A stretch of 64,000 bases of DNA. Origin: Pseudarthrobacter sp. C4D7 (lineage in GTDB: Bacteria; Actinomycetota; Actinomycetes; Actinomycetales; Micrococcaceae). Shown one piece after another: positions 35,001 through 43,041 of this stretch. The stretch's first letter is position 1. Every line of letters begins with the position of its first letter. The notes beneath the pieces are model-generated. The model was not told where the DNA came from. It ran no database searches and worked only from the letters and a program-made list of their open reading frames with translations. The stretch spans positions 1 to 64,000 of the forward strand of contig NZ_JABFMW010000021.1 in assembly GCF_013359725.1 (NCBI RefSeq), written 5' to 3'. The translations under genes and the position numbers were made by a program.

Positions 35001-38000
35001 CGCCCCAGAATCTCCTCTGCGTCCAGATAGGTTGCAGGCGGACGGACCTCACCGTTGATGACTGAGAGGGGGTCGTGAAGTTTGGGCAGATGCTCGCCGC
35101 GGCCCCGGACGAACGCGAGGACCAGCGAGTTGCCGGTCAGGCGGCCTGCACGGCCGACGCGCTGCAGATAGGAAGCGACCGAAGTAGGCAGCGAGGCAAG
35201 CATGACGCAGGAGAGGTCGCCGATGTCGATGCCCATCTCCAAAGTGGGCGTGGCCACCAGGACATTGGGAGCCTGCGGATTGTCGGATCCCGACTTGAAC
35301 TGGGTCTCGTAGAGAATACGGGTCTTGTCGTCCAGGAGGGAGGTGTGCTCCCGGGCAACCACGCGTTTGCTTTCCCGCGAGGAGTAGAGGTCCCGGTAGA
35401 AGTTCCGGGCGTCGCCCGCCTGGCGTTCCAGCCTGCCGCTGCACCGAACCAGAGTGCACGGGGCGCCGTCGAGCTGGTCGATGACGGTCAGGCTCCCCGG
35501 CGTCACGGCCTTGCAGACCTTGCACGCGAGGACATGGCGGCCGGACTCGAGGTCATCGACAGCGGGAACGGAGAGCATGATCTTTGCCGGATCCAGCCAA
35601 TAGACGTCAGCTCCAGAGTTGGTGCTGGTCTTGCCCAGCACCCCGTCATCTTCCAGCGCGATGATCAGAGCCTTCGAAAGGTAGCCGCTGTCCGACGGCG
35701 CAATGCCGAGGCAGCGTGCCGTCCACCGGGAGTACCAGGAGGTTGATGGAGTGACGGTATCCAGATTGTCCGTCGCGGCGTCCGCACGGCCAATCCGCGG
35801 GAAGGCTGGTGCGGGACGCCCGGACGGGAAAGCCGGCATGCCTTCACCTTTGGGCCGGCCTCCCCAAATCTGCCACCGCTTGCCGTCCGTAGCGATGTAT
35901 CCCTTGAGCCACTCGTGATTGATGCCGCCCTGAAGGCGGACGCGCTCCACGGTGCCGCGGATCCACTGCAGCAATTGCTGGTCTGTAGGCGGAGTGTCTC
36001 CCGCCATCGTCTGGTGCTGCGCCGAATCGTACGCCCGGCGGGCGACTGCGAGCATGCGGGTGGCGTTGCCAGCGTCCGTCTCGACGGCGAGCGAACCGGT
36101 GAGCTCCAGAGTCCGGCCCGTGCGGGACTGCAAGCCGAGCTCCAGGAGGGCGTCGAACTGCAGGCGGCGCCTGGCGAACCGGCGTCCCCGGGCTTGTTCT
36201 GCCGGTGTGGCTTTCGGGTTCCAGAACTGGCGGAAGCTCTGCCGGTCTACGTATTCGGGTGCCACCAGCTGATAACGCTCCGCCGGAGTTTTCGCATTGG
36301 TGATGGCCGCTTCGACTACCTCTGAGAGTGTCGCCGTGTTTTCGGTCAGGGCACGGCGCAGCGCTGTACGGAGCGTCATGGTGTGCGAGCGCGATTGGAC
36401 GTAGCCGGCCCTGTGGGCGGCGTCCTGCACGCTGTCTGTGAAGACCAGGGCCTTCTTCTCTCCCTCGTCCAAACCCTCAGCCCCGAAGAGGTTGGAGATG
36501 CTCACGGAGAGCATCGTGGCGATCGCACTGCCCATAAACGCAATGCCTTCTTTGGCCAGGCAAGACGGGCAGACGTCCCGCTTTGATTGATCGTCCGCAT
36601 CCTGTCCGGTCAGCATCAGCACAGGAATGACTCGGCCTTCAGCCAAGTCCGCGCTGTCGGCAGCAGGAGGAGTCTTGGAGAGTCCCCGGTTGACGGTGTG
36701 CAGCCAGTGCAATCCCTGGACCTGTTCCACACCGTCCTGACCGAACTCGATGATGTCGGCCTCGGCGGCGGCGGAAATGAGAGTTCTGAACCTCGGGTTG
36801 TTCGCCAGGCGCTCCTCCCGGATCTTGGAATCGTCCAGCTCCAGATCCATGCCTGTTGGTGCCAGGACGGCGCCCCAGCCGGACCTCCCGCAGTGCCGGC
36901 AGTACACGGCGGGCAAGAACATGTCGTTCGACTGGTCAATACCGTCATCCGACCATCGGAACCGTGGAACTGTGTCCACAGCTGCATCGACCCGGGACAT
37001 TTCTCGGATCCAAAGGTGGGTTTCGACGGTAATGGCCTCACGGCCATGGCGTGCACGGATGTGGCTGAGGAGCCCAATGACATGGGATAAAAATTCTTCG
37101 GCGTCCGAGGCGCTAACGCCCTCCGGCAGGTCATGCGGCGGGAAGATTCTCTGTGAGAGTTTGGCCAACTCGACGGCGGCTGTTGCGTGATCCAGCAGGG
37201 CTGCGGTGAGCGGGTGCGTACGCATGGCGTCGAGCAGGTCCCTAGGACGCTGTTCGAAGAGAGAGTCGAGGACTGGTTCAATGACGATTTCCGGCCCGGC
37301 ACCGGATTGCCGCAGTGCCGCTACGGCCGTGTTAGTTTCGGAAAGACTCAGTGCGACGGCGTGCAGGTCCTTCGCCTGCACCCTGCCGGAACCCATCGCT
37401 GACCAAGCTTCAGAGCTCAGCCTGGACTCGGTGACAACGGTCTCAGGGGGAAATGCCTCACCGAAGACAGTCTCAGCGAATCGGAGCATCGCCGCGGGGT
37501 CACCCTTGCTGCCGAGGGTGGCGGATGTGGCGACGGGGGTGACTCGGCCGAGCGGGCGGGCTCGGTCTTCTTCGGTCAGACCGTCAGGACGATTTACGAG
37601 GTGTTCCGGCCAATAGCCTTTCAGCGACAGCCCGAGCCGGCGCAGCAGCATGGCGACGTCGGTGCCTTGGGCGCCGTCGTAGGTGTGGAACTCGTCGAGG
37701 ACGACGTATTGCAGGCTTGTGGCGGACTTCTGCCAGAGAGGGGCGTCCTCTTGGCGGAGCAGGAGCATGTCCAGCATTTTGTAGTTCGTCAGCAAAACGT
37801 CCGGCGGGTTTTCCCGAAAGACCTGGCGGTCGTTGATAAGCCCGTCCTTGGCAACTTTGGTGCGGTTAGTGTCCTGTTGCCCGGTGTAGATGCCGGCAGT
37901 GACTCCTGCGAGCTCGGAATAGGTGGTCAGCATCTCGGCCAGGCGCTTGGCCTGGTCATTGGCCAGTGCATTCATCGGGTAGAGAATGAGTGCCTTCATG

Positions 38001-38419
38001 CCGGTGGCGCCGTCACGTTTGGCCCTCAGCACGTGGTCAAGGATGGGATACAGGAACGCCTCGGTCTTCCCTGAGCCAGTTCCTGTGGTCACGAGCGTAG
38101 GCTCTGGACGTCGCCTGGCGGTGGCAGCGTTGCTGCCGATGGCTTTGCTGCTCAACCGCTGAAACGCTCGAGCCTGATGGCCGTACGGCTCAAACCCCTC
38201 GTACCAGTCCAAACAGTCCCGCCACCCCGGCGGAGCTGACTCGAACGGCAGGCGCAGTCGGACATATGAACCCTTATAGAGGCCGTTCTCCGGGTCAGCA
38301 AGAAAGCCCTTGATGGCAGACTGGGCATTCCCGTCGGTGAGGGCGAACGTCGTTGCCAAGTAGTCCGAGAGACCCCGGCGCAGGTCGCCAGCTTGAATAG
38401 TCGGCAAGAGTTCCGACAT
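32045..38419 (-). CDS. DruE-like giant DEAD/DEAH helicase with DUF1998 and nuclease-like C-terminus
   Basis: This 2124-residue protein has an SF2 helicase with TTGTGSGKTEAFLYP near residue 110, VLDEFHTYDGAQGTD near 238 and, after a very long insertion, ATPTLEMGIDIGDL and YLQRVGRAGR near 1050-1095. A cysteine pair CPQCG...CIRC lies near 1386-1408. A DUF1998-type block follows near 1580-1675 (HDKVPGGTGYLAEF, CSCRFEERLACHHCLLP). Further on, RPDFLL and AIYTDGFAFHASPEHNRIAD look like a DUF559/PD-(D/E)XK nuclease, and the end has AWPDHHLAVVFDGDEREGLE then GWTT. Size and layout match Druantia DruE better than a simple DrmA. It overlaps the methyltransferase gene by ATGA. Expected role: DNA translocation and degradation. 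Confidence 0.82.
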   Translation of the reverse strand: MSELLPTIQAGDLRRGLSDYLATTFALTDGNAQSAIKGFLADPENGLYKGSYVRLRLPFESAPPGWRDCLDWYEGFEPYGHQARAFQRLSSKAIGSNAATARRRPEPTLVTTGTGSGKTEAFLYPILDHVLRAKRDGATGMKALILYPMNALANDQAKRLAEMLTTYSELAGVTAGIYTGQQDTNRTKVAKDGLINDRQVFRENPPDVLLTNYKMLDMLLLRQEDAPLWQKSATSLQYVVLDEFHTYDGAQGTDVAMLLRRLGLSLKGYWPEHLVNRPDGLTEEDRARPLGRVTPVATSATLGSKGDPAAMLRFAETVFGEAFPPETVVTESRLSSEAWSAMGSGRVQAKDLHAVALSLSETNTAVAALRQSGAGPEIVIEPVLDSLFEQRPRDLLDAMRTHPLTAALLDHATAAVELAKLSQRIFPPHDLPEGVSASDAEEFLSHVIGLLSHIRARHGREAITVETHLWIREMSRVDAAVDTVPRFRWSDDGIDQSNDMFLPAVYCRHCGRSGWGAVLAPTGMDLELDDSKIREERLANNPRFRTLISAAAEADIIEFGQDGVEQVQGLHWLHTVNRGLSKTPPAADSADLAEGRVIPVLMLTGQDADDQSKRDVCPSCLAKEGIAFMGSAIATMLSVSISNLFGAEGLDEGEKKALVFTDSVQDAAHRAGYVQSRSHTMTLRTALRRALTENTATLSEVVEAAITNAKTPAERYQLVAPEYVDRQSFRQFWNPKATPAEQARGRRFARRRLQFDALLELGLQSRTGRTLELTGSLAVETDAGNATRMLAVARRAYDSAQHQTMAGDTPPTDQQLLQWIRGTVERVRLQGGINHEWLKGYIATDGKRWQIWGGRPKGEGMPAFPSGRPAPAFPRIGRADAATDNLDTVTPSTSWYSRWTARCLGIAPSDSGYLSKALIIALEDDGVLGKTSTNSGADVYWLDPAKIMLSVPAVDDLESGRHVLACKVCKAVTPGSLTVIDQLDGAPCTLVRCSGRLERQAGDARNFYRDLYSSRESKRVVAREHTSLLDDKTRILYETQFKSGSDNPQAPNVLVATPTLEMGIDIGDLSCVMLASLPTSVASYLQRVGRAGRLTGNSLVLAFVRGRGEHLPKLHDPLSVINGEVRPPATYLDAEEILGRQYVAHVADRFARTAGRPHPRDAVQALGSVAPGSFIGDLIQDGTMNAKGYLTEFLGQFGEKVSEGSRQRLIAWASEHDDGEPSGLARHLVRAAGEWKADIDELEARRKEIDKALPELEAAAKEAERLEDKSSDAVQALRTAKATLRMIGDQLKQLRADYWISVLEAYGVLPNYTLLDDSVCLDVGLSWKDADTQEFVTDTVTYNRGASVALSEFAPGATFYAQGMEILIDAVDLGPQQSHIQKWQVCPQCGWIKTDVGTSAPVTSCIRCTTAAIADMGQIFDVVVMKKVSAEVRRDEAAINDRRDNRVRERFTIAAAADIDQQHLQKRWFVEGYEFGAEYFNRVDIRWINTGRTASNGGVRTIAGDDVRTPMFRLCSYCGQLDQSAKENRPNEHRFWCKFRKETQESIKEVVLARELNTQGVVLHLPLDVTYGDDFSVPSLQAALLMGLQKVLGGAPDHLGVLRINDPAHGGGRIALMLHDKVPGGTGYLAEFADSKRVWELLHAAWEIVRDCSCRFEERLACHHCLLPHAEPWQVDKVARASAERLLGLLLRSGQKPADGEVPPSFADWTVTEEAPSAQTSIESLLEKRFRKAWMDRLKAVGAHTKITPDALADTITFRIPGQDFQWQLLPQVDIAGTRPDFLLKGPPDPNFPVLAIYTDGFAFHASPEHNRIADDAEKRDKLRHTSALSSAVIPWAVTWEDVNAFEAGPSAPVTLPSWANGKLNAQLMAKFPVDASIMGVLGRDAMSMLWQWVNKPDPEAWTKFSELVPLMLMQEKPQPSEADAVYGHAVALARGEGPPLPTGSVPAWTCRSGSDGFAAAGSPNSLSTIAVGLCLDDRQDALASPSHEASWRLWLQLSNLLAFKPIGLTIGSVASNVSAGGSVTAEVARQQMADEVGPAWRPLLDQATEFEKTLLLQLATAGLDVLPELGYEVDGMPVSIAWPDHHLAVVFDGDEREGLEASGWTTVGIDVDEIRELLKVKGA

Positions 38420-41400
38420 CAGGCCTTATCCTCCAACAAGCTTGAGAAGTGAGCGTATGCCTTGCGCATGTCCTCTTCCCGGTCGAAGCTCTGGAATGGG
38501 AACTCGAAGACGTACTCGATGCCGCTCTGCGGGTGCGTCCAGGTGCGTTCCTGAAGGGTCAGGTTTTCGCCGACCTTTCGGTAGAGGCGGTTGATGTCTC
38601 CGGGCACCTTGCGGCCGTTAGCGTCGTAGAGGTCGTTATCTTCGTAGCCTCGGAGTACAGGGAACTGAGTTCGATAGATGGTGCACAGTTCATCGACGGT
38701 GACCTCCAAAGACAAAGCGGCCAGCACATCCAGCTGCACATGAATTAAACGGCGCTCTGCTGCTTTACGGACGACGGATTTGGCCGCCGCTGCGTTTCCT
38801 GCCTCCGCACACAAAGAAGTAAAGGCTTCTGTAAGTGAAATAAGCCTAAGGAAGTTTTCCACAATGGAGTTGATGAATGGGGACTTTATTTGTATTGGTA
38901 GCCGTCCGATGTCATCCCCGGAGATTTTGGAAGCACCGACGACTTTCATCAGGAAGTCAGCAACCAATGAGGACGAAAAACCGGCTACGGCCACTAACGT
39001 TCGAGCGTCGTCCGCTACAACTACCCCAGCAGCATAGACGTTATCAACGTGCGCAGCCCCTGGGGGGATCACCGAAGGATGGAGTGTTCGAGCGCCAGTG
39101 ACGGCGGCCATTCTCCGCCAAACCATGCGGTACTGGCTCCGTTGCTGAATCGGCCGCCCATCGGGTGCCACCCATGACCCGAAACTGGAGTCATATAGGG
39201 GCTTCTCGCTGGCGCGTTGATAGCTAGTGCGCGGGATGAAGTTTACGGGGAGGGCCTCGAGGTCCAGCTCCGTCCAATCAAGATTGTGCTTCATGGTGGG
39301 GTTGGGCTGCTTGGCAAAAGGGTTTGCGACCGTGAAGTGCGGGCCTTGCAGGATAACGTCGTCCCAGGAGTTGGGAACAGCAGAGCCAACCTCAAAGTAC
39401 CCTCTCTTGCGGTCAGCTGTTTCATGCCAGCCAGACGAATACTGAAGCGGGAGGTCCCGAACTCGAGGTGCTTGACTTAACTTTTCGAGCACTCGGGAGC
39501 TTGCACGGTTCACCGGATATACCATCCGCGCCTGAACAGCGGGCGTGCCGGGCTCGTCGAGAATGCTCGCCCACACGGCAAGCACGGACTCATCAACGAC
39601 GATGATCCGTTCCGCGTGTGCTCGTATCTCCCAGTTTCCCTCCGCGTCTTTTAGGCCTGGAACATCGCCAGATCCGTCGTGCGCCTCCGAACGGACAACT
39701 GTGTCTGGATGAAACAGAGATGCAGCCATGCGAAAGAGCGGAGAATCACGACGAGTTCCGTATACGTGTACGCCGTAGGTTATACGGTGATGAATTTCGA
39801 AGAGAGAAAGCTCATTGACGAACTGCCAGTGTCGTCGAATTCGTCGATACGTCTCGGCACGGAGATGGGCAGCAATCTTCTCCGTGAAGTGCGATTCGGG
39901 GTGTATCAAGCCGATCACACCTCGTTTCGACGTGGACCGCCAAGTGCGCACCATAAACGCCCTATACAGATCCGGCTGCAGGCCAGCTAGCATCGGGTAG
40001 TCGCCGGTTGACCCAAGGAATTCCGAAAGTACCGCTGTAGGAAGCGCGTTCTCAACGAAATATTCCTGCATGCCATGTCGAGCGAGAGTCTCCTCGCGCT
40101 TGACCTTGATTTGACCCTGTGTCGGCTTCTCGACCAACTGCCACCATGGGTCGCCTTCGGCCAACAATGCAGCTTCATCAGACCGCGGCCGAACCCAAGG
40201 TGGATTCCCCACCTGGAGATCGAAGCCACCACGTCCGAACACTGAAGCGAAGTCAAGTTCCCAGTGGAAGAAACCTTGGTCAGCCGCAATTTCTTCACAG
40301 ACCTGCAACCATGGATGTTGGTTCTTGGCAATCTCGATGTTGGCCACCAGGGCAAAGTCGAGGTCAGCTCGTTCGGCGTCGTTGAGTTCTTCCCAGGTCG
40401 ATGCAGCACCAAAGGTGTGCTGCCCAGCCATCTTCGATTCCTTGCCCTGTAGGCCCAGAATCGCTTCGAGCGCACCAATCCAATCATCCAGGGTAGGAGG
40501 TGTTGCCCCGCCGCCGGTCGCCCGCGCAGTCAGCGGCCAGAACCACAGAGCGTTCCAGGCATCCATGACCCGGCGGAGTCGTTGATAGGCTCCATTCTGG
40601 TCGTTGAGAGTCTGCTCAATCTGTTCGCGGGTGACAGCCTGAACCCGCCTGCCTGCATCGTCCATCTCTACAGTAGAGGGCTGCTTGCCGAAGTAGTCGA
40701 TGTTCCGGCGGGCCTCAGCCTCGACGACTTGAAGCCTGCGCAAGGTCAGCTTCCACAGCGATTCCACCCGGCGGCCAAGGCTAACCATCCGGTCCAGCTG
40801 GGTCTTGCTGAGCTTGGCCTTGATCTTGTTACGCCAGCGCTTGAGCTCCTGCTGTGCCTCCCCTGCCAGGTCCTTAACTTCTTTGACATCTGCGGCCGCG
40901 CCCCATCCTTCGGCCGGGAGCAGGAAATGATGGATGCGACCTGCCACGTTAGGATCGTCCGTCTCACCAGTCATGGCCTCGACAAGCCCGGTTACGGGTG
41001 CATCCTGCGGGGCGCTCTTGAGCCAGGACTTGTCGCTGACTGACTGCCGCGAATACGTAGCCCGGCGCGCGCCGATCAGCGAGTTGCCTGGGCGTAGACG
41101 AAGCCCGAACCACGGCGCCTGCAGGTCCTCCACCATGGTGTCCAACCAGAGGGAGACTTCGGCGAGTTCAACCGCCGTCGAATTAAGGTCCACGCCGTGG
41201 ACCTGGTGCAAGGCGATCTGCGCCTTGACTTTCTGAAGCTCCCGCGGGTACTGGTCCGCGGAGATACGGACGTCCAGCTCTTCCTGTTTGCGCTTCAGGT
41301 ACTCGTCGGCGAGCTGACGGACAGCTTCCAGGGCGAACGCGCCGGAGCCCAGTGCTGGCTCACAAACGGTCAGGTTCAGGATGTCGTCAGCTGCGGTTGT

Positions 41401-43041
41401 TTGCTCGTTCTGATCCAGCAGTTCTTCGAGCGCCTGGGACACAACAAATTTGGTCAGGACCTCGGGCGTATAAAAGGACGCCGACTGTTGACGTTCGCGG
41501 CCCGCGAGCCGGAAGACGAATGACCCAGCTTCGTGTAGGACGAGCTTCTTTTCGCCTGTCCTCTCGTCCTCGAACTTCACGAAGTGCTTAGCATCGATCG
41601 ATTCCGAGCGGTCCACCGGGACCACCCAGGAACCCTTCTCCGGGTTGCCGTCCTTCGCTACCTCATAGAGGGGCTCTGCCGCGATGAAGCCTGTATAAGA
41701 CATGAGACCTTCATAGACAGCGCCAAGTTGGTTGATGCCGAGTTCTGCGTAGGAGATGAATCCGCGGTCCTGTCCGCGGGCTTCCTTGGTCAGTAGCAGG
41801 TGCTGCAGGACGCGCTGAAGCTCAGAGTTACTCAACTTGGCGTCATTGATGAGAGACGTGGCTGATTTTTGGAAAAGGTCGGCCTTCAGCGGCTGGAAGA
41901 CGAGTCCCTCGTTATTTCCGGCAGGGTCATCAGCGGCCGATGTTTCGCGGCGAGGTTGGTGGCCACCGTCAACAAGCCGGAACAGCCGCTCCAACGATTC
42001 ATAGATGTGCGTACCACGCTGCGATTCTTGCGACTGGATGTTTACGAGCGTCAGTTCCCGGAGGCGGTCCAGGCCGTAGCCCTCGTTGTATTCGCTGGTC
42101 CCGATGGGCAACACACCCATTTCCGGGGACGCTTCCGCGTAAAGGAGGAACAGAATCCGGTAGAGGAAGCGCAGGGACTGGCGGGCCAGGGCCTGGCCGT
42201 CTACGTTGTCCACGGGCAAACCCTGCGAGACTCGTCTCTTGAGAACGTCATTGGCGATGATTTCGATGGAACGGCGGATGCCCTCCCGCAGGTCCTGGGA
42301 GACACCCACGGTGTGCTTGACGGATGCCTCAAGTACGCCGTCCCACCAGATGGATCCATCTGGAGTTGGCATGAGCGAGTCGCGACCAAAGATGGTCAGG
42401 AAGCGGTCAGTTTCAGAATACTTCTTGATGTCGTTTCGATCCGCTACCAGCAGGACATCAGCCGCGAGGTACCGGCCTTCGGCCCAGCGCTCTTGCTCCG
42501 TCAGAACCATCCACCGCCCGGCCAAAATAACGACATACTTGGGCGCGCATTCTGAAAGGTAAATTTCGGAGACGACCTTGGCCAGAGTCAGTGATGGCAA
42601 CTCCTTGCCGTCGACGAGCACACGTCCGAGCGGCTTTACCGATGACAAAACATCTTCAGCAGCGTCAGCTGCACCGGCCTCAAGAAACACGACGTCGGCG
42701 TAGTCTGTCTCCCACACGCCGGGAACCAATGTCTCCGTGCCGCTGCGCTGAAAGGTGACCGCGGCCGTCGTACCTTTGAACCCGAGCGCGGTGCGCAGGA
42801 GGGCGTATGCCTCGCGAGCGCCCGCAGGGTCCTCGGCCAGCCCGGCAAGCAGGATCTGCAGCCGGCCGCGGACTTCAGAGAAGCGGGAGAGCGTGGTCGG
42901 GTGGCCTTCCTTGGCTTGCTCGTCCCAGGACTTCCGGAGTCTGATGACTTCCGCTTGAAAGGACTCTTTGGTGGAATCCGTGGTGAAGAAGTGTTCGCTG
43001 ATCCAGTCTTCACCGACAACGATCGAATCAAAGGACGGCAT
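38419..43041 (-). CDS. drmMI: PglX/DrmMI-like adenine-specific DNA methyltransferase (type IIG-like)
   Basis: The 1540-residue protein has the gamma-type N6-adenine methyltransferase motifs: motif I VCEPALGSGAFALEA near 560 and motif IV GNPPWV near 945, with Eco57I-like surroundings (DLNSTAVELAEVSLWLDTMV). The long N-terminus (1-500) is helical and carries no visible PD-(D/E)XK catalytic set. The C-terminal part resembles the target-recognition region of PglX and DrmMI proteins. It should methylate adenine in a specific sequence to protect host DNA. The start overlaps the upstream drmD stop by one base (TAATG) and the stop overlaps the next start (ATGA), so all three genes are coupled. Confidence 0.87.
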   Translation of the reverse strand: MPSFDSIVVGEDWISEHFFTTDSTKESFQAEVIRLRKSWDEQAKEGHPTTLSRFSEVRGRLQILLAGLAEDPAGAREAYALLRTALGFKGTTAAVTFQRSGTETLVPGVWETDYADVVFLEAGAADAAEDVLSSVKPLGRVLVDGKELPSLTLAKVVSEIYLSECAPKYVVILAGRWMVLTEQERWAEGRYLAADVLLVADRNDIKKYSETDRFLTIFGRDSLMPTPDGSIWWDGVLEASVKHTVGVSQDLREGIRRSIEIIANDVLKRRVSQGLPVDNVDGQALARQSLRFLYRILFLLYAEASPEMGVLPIGTSEYNEGYGLDRLRELTLVNIQSQESQRGTHIYESLERLFRLVDGGHQPRRETSAADDPAGNNEGLVFQPLKADLFQKSATSLINDAKLSNSELQRVLQHLLLTKEARGQDRGFISYAELGINQLGAVYEGLMSYTGFIAAEPLYEVAKDGNPEKGSWVVPVDRSESIDAKHFVKFEDERTGEKKLVLHEAGSFVFRLAGRERQQSASFYTPEVLTKFVVSQALEELLDQNEQTTAADDILNLTVCEPALGSGAFALEAVRQLADEYLKRKQEELDVRISADQYPRELQKVKAQIALHQVHGVDLNSTAVELAEVSLWLDTMVEDLQAPWFGLRLRPGNSLIGARRATYSRQSVSDKSWLKSAPQDAPVTGLVEAMTGETDDPNVAGRIHHFLLPAEGWGAAADVKEVKDLAGEAQQELKRWRNKIKAKLSKTQLDRMVSLGRRVESLWKLTLRRLQVVEAEARRNIDYFGKQPSTVEMDDAGRRVQAVTREQIEQTLNDQNGAYQRLRRVMDAWNALWFWPLTARATGGGATPPTLDDWIGALEAILGLQGKESKMAGQHTFGAASTWEELNDAERADLDFALVANIEIAKNQHPWLQVCEEIAADQGFFHWELDFASVFGRGGFDLQVGNPPWVRPRSDEAALLAEGDPWWQLVEKPTQGQIKVKREETLARHGMQEYFVENALPTAVLSEFLGSTGDYPMLAGLQPDLYRAFMVRTWRSTSKRGVIGLIHPESHFTEKIAAHLRAETYRRIRRHWQFVNELSLFEIHHRITYGVHVYGTRRDSPLFRMAASLFHPDTVVRSEAHDGSGDVPGLKDAEGNWEIRAHAERIIVVDESVLAVWASILDEPGTPAVQARMVYPVNRASSRVLEKLSQAPRVRDLPLQYSSGWHETADRKRGYFEVGSAVPNSWDDVILQGPHFTVANPFAKQPNPTMKHNLDWTELDLEALPVNFIPRTSYQRASEKPLYDSSFGSWVAPDGRPIQQRSQYRMVWRRMAAVTGARTLHPSVIPPGAAHVDNVYAAGVVVADDARTLVAVAGFSSSLVADFLMKVVGASKISGDDIGRLPIQIKSPFINSIVENFLRLISLTEAFTSLCAEAGNAAAAKSVVRKAAERRLIHVQLDVLAALSLEVTVDELCTIYRTQFPVLRGYEDNDLYDANGRKVPGDINRLYRKVGENLTLQERTWTHPQSGIEYVFEFPFQSFDREEDMRKAYAHFSSLLEDKA

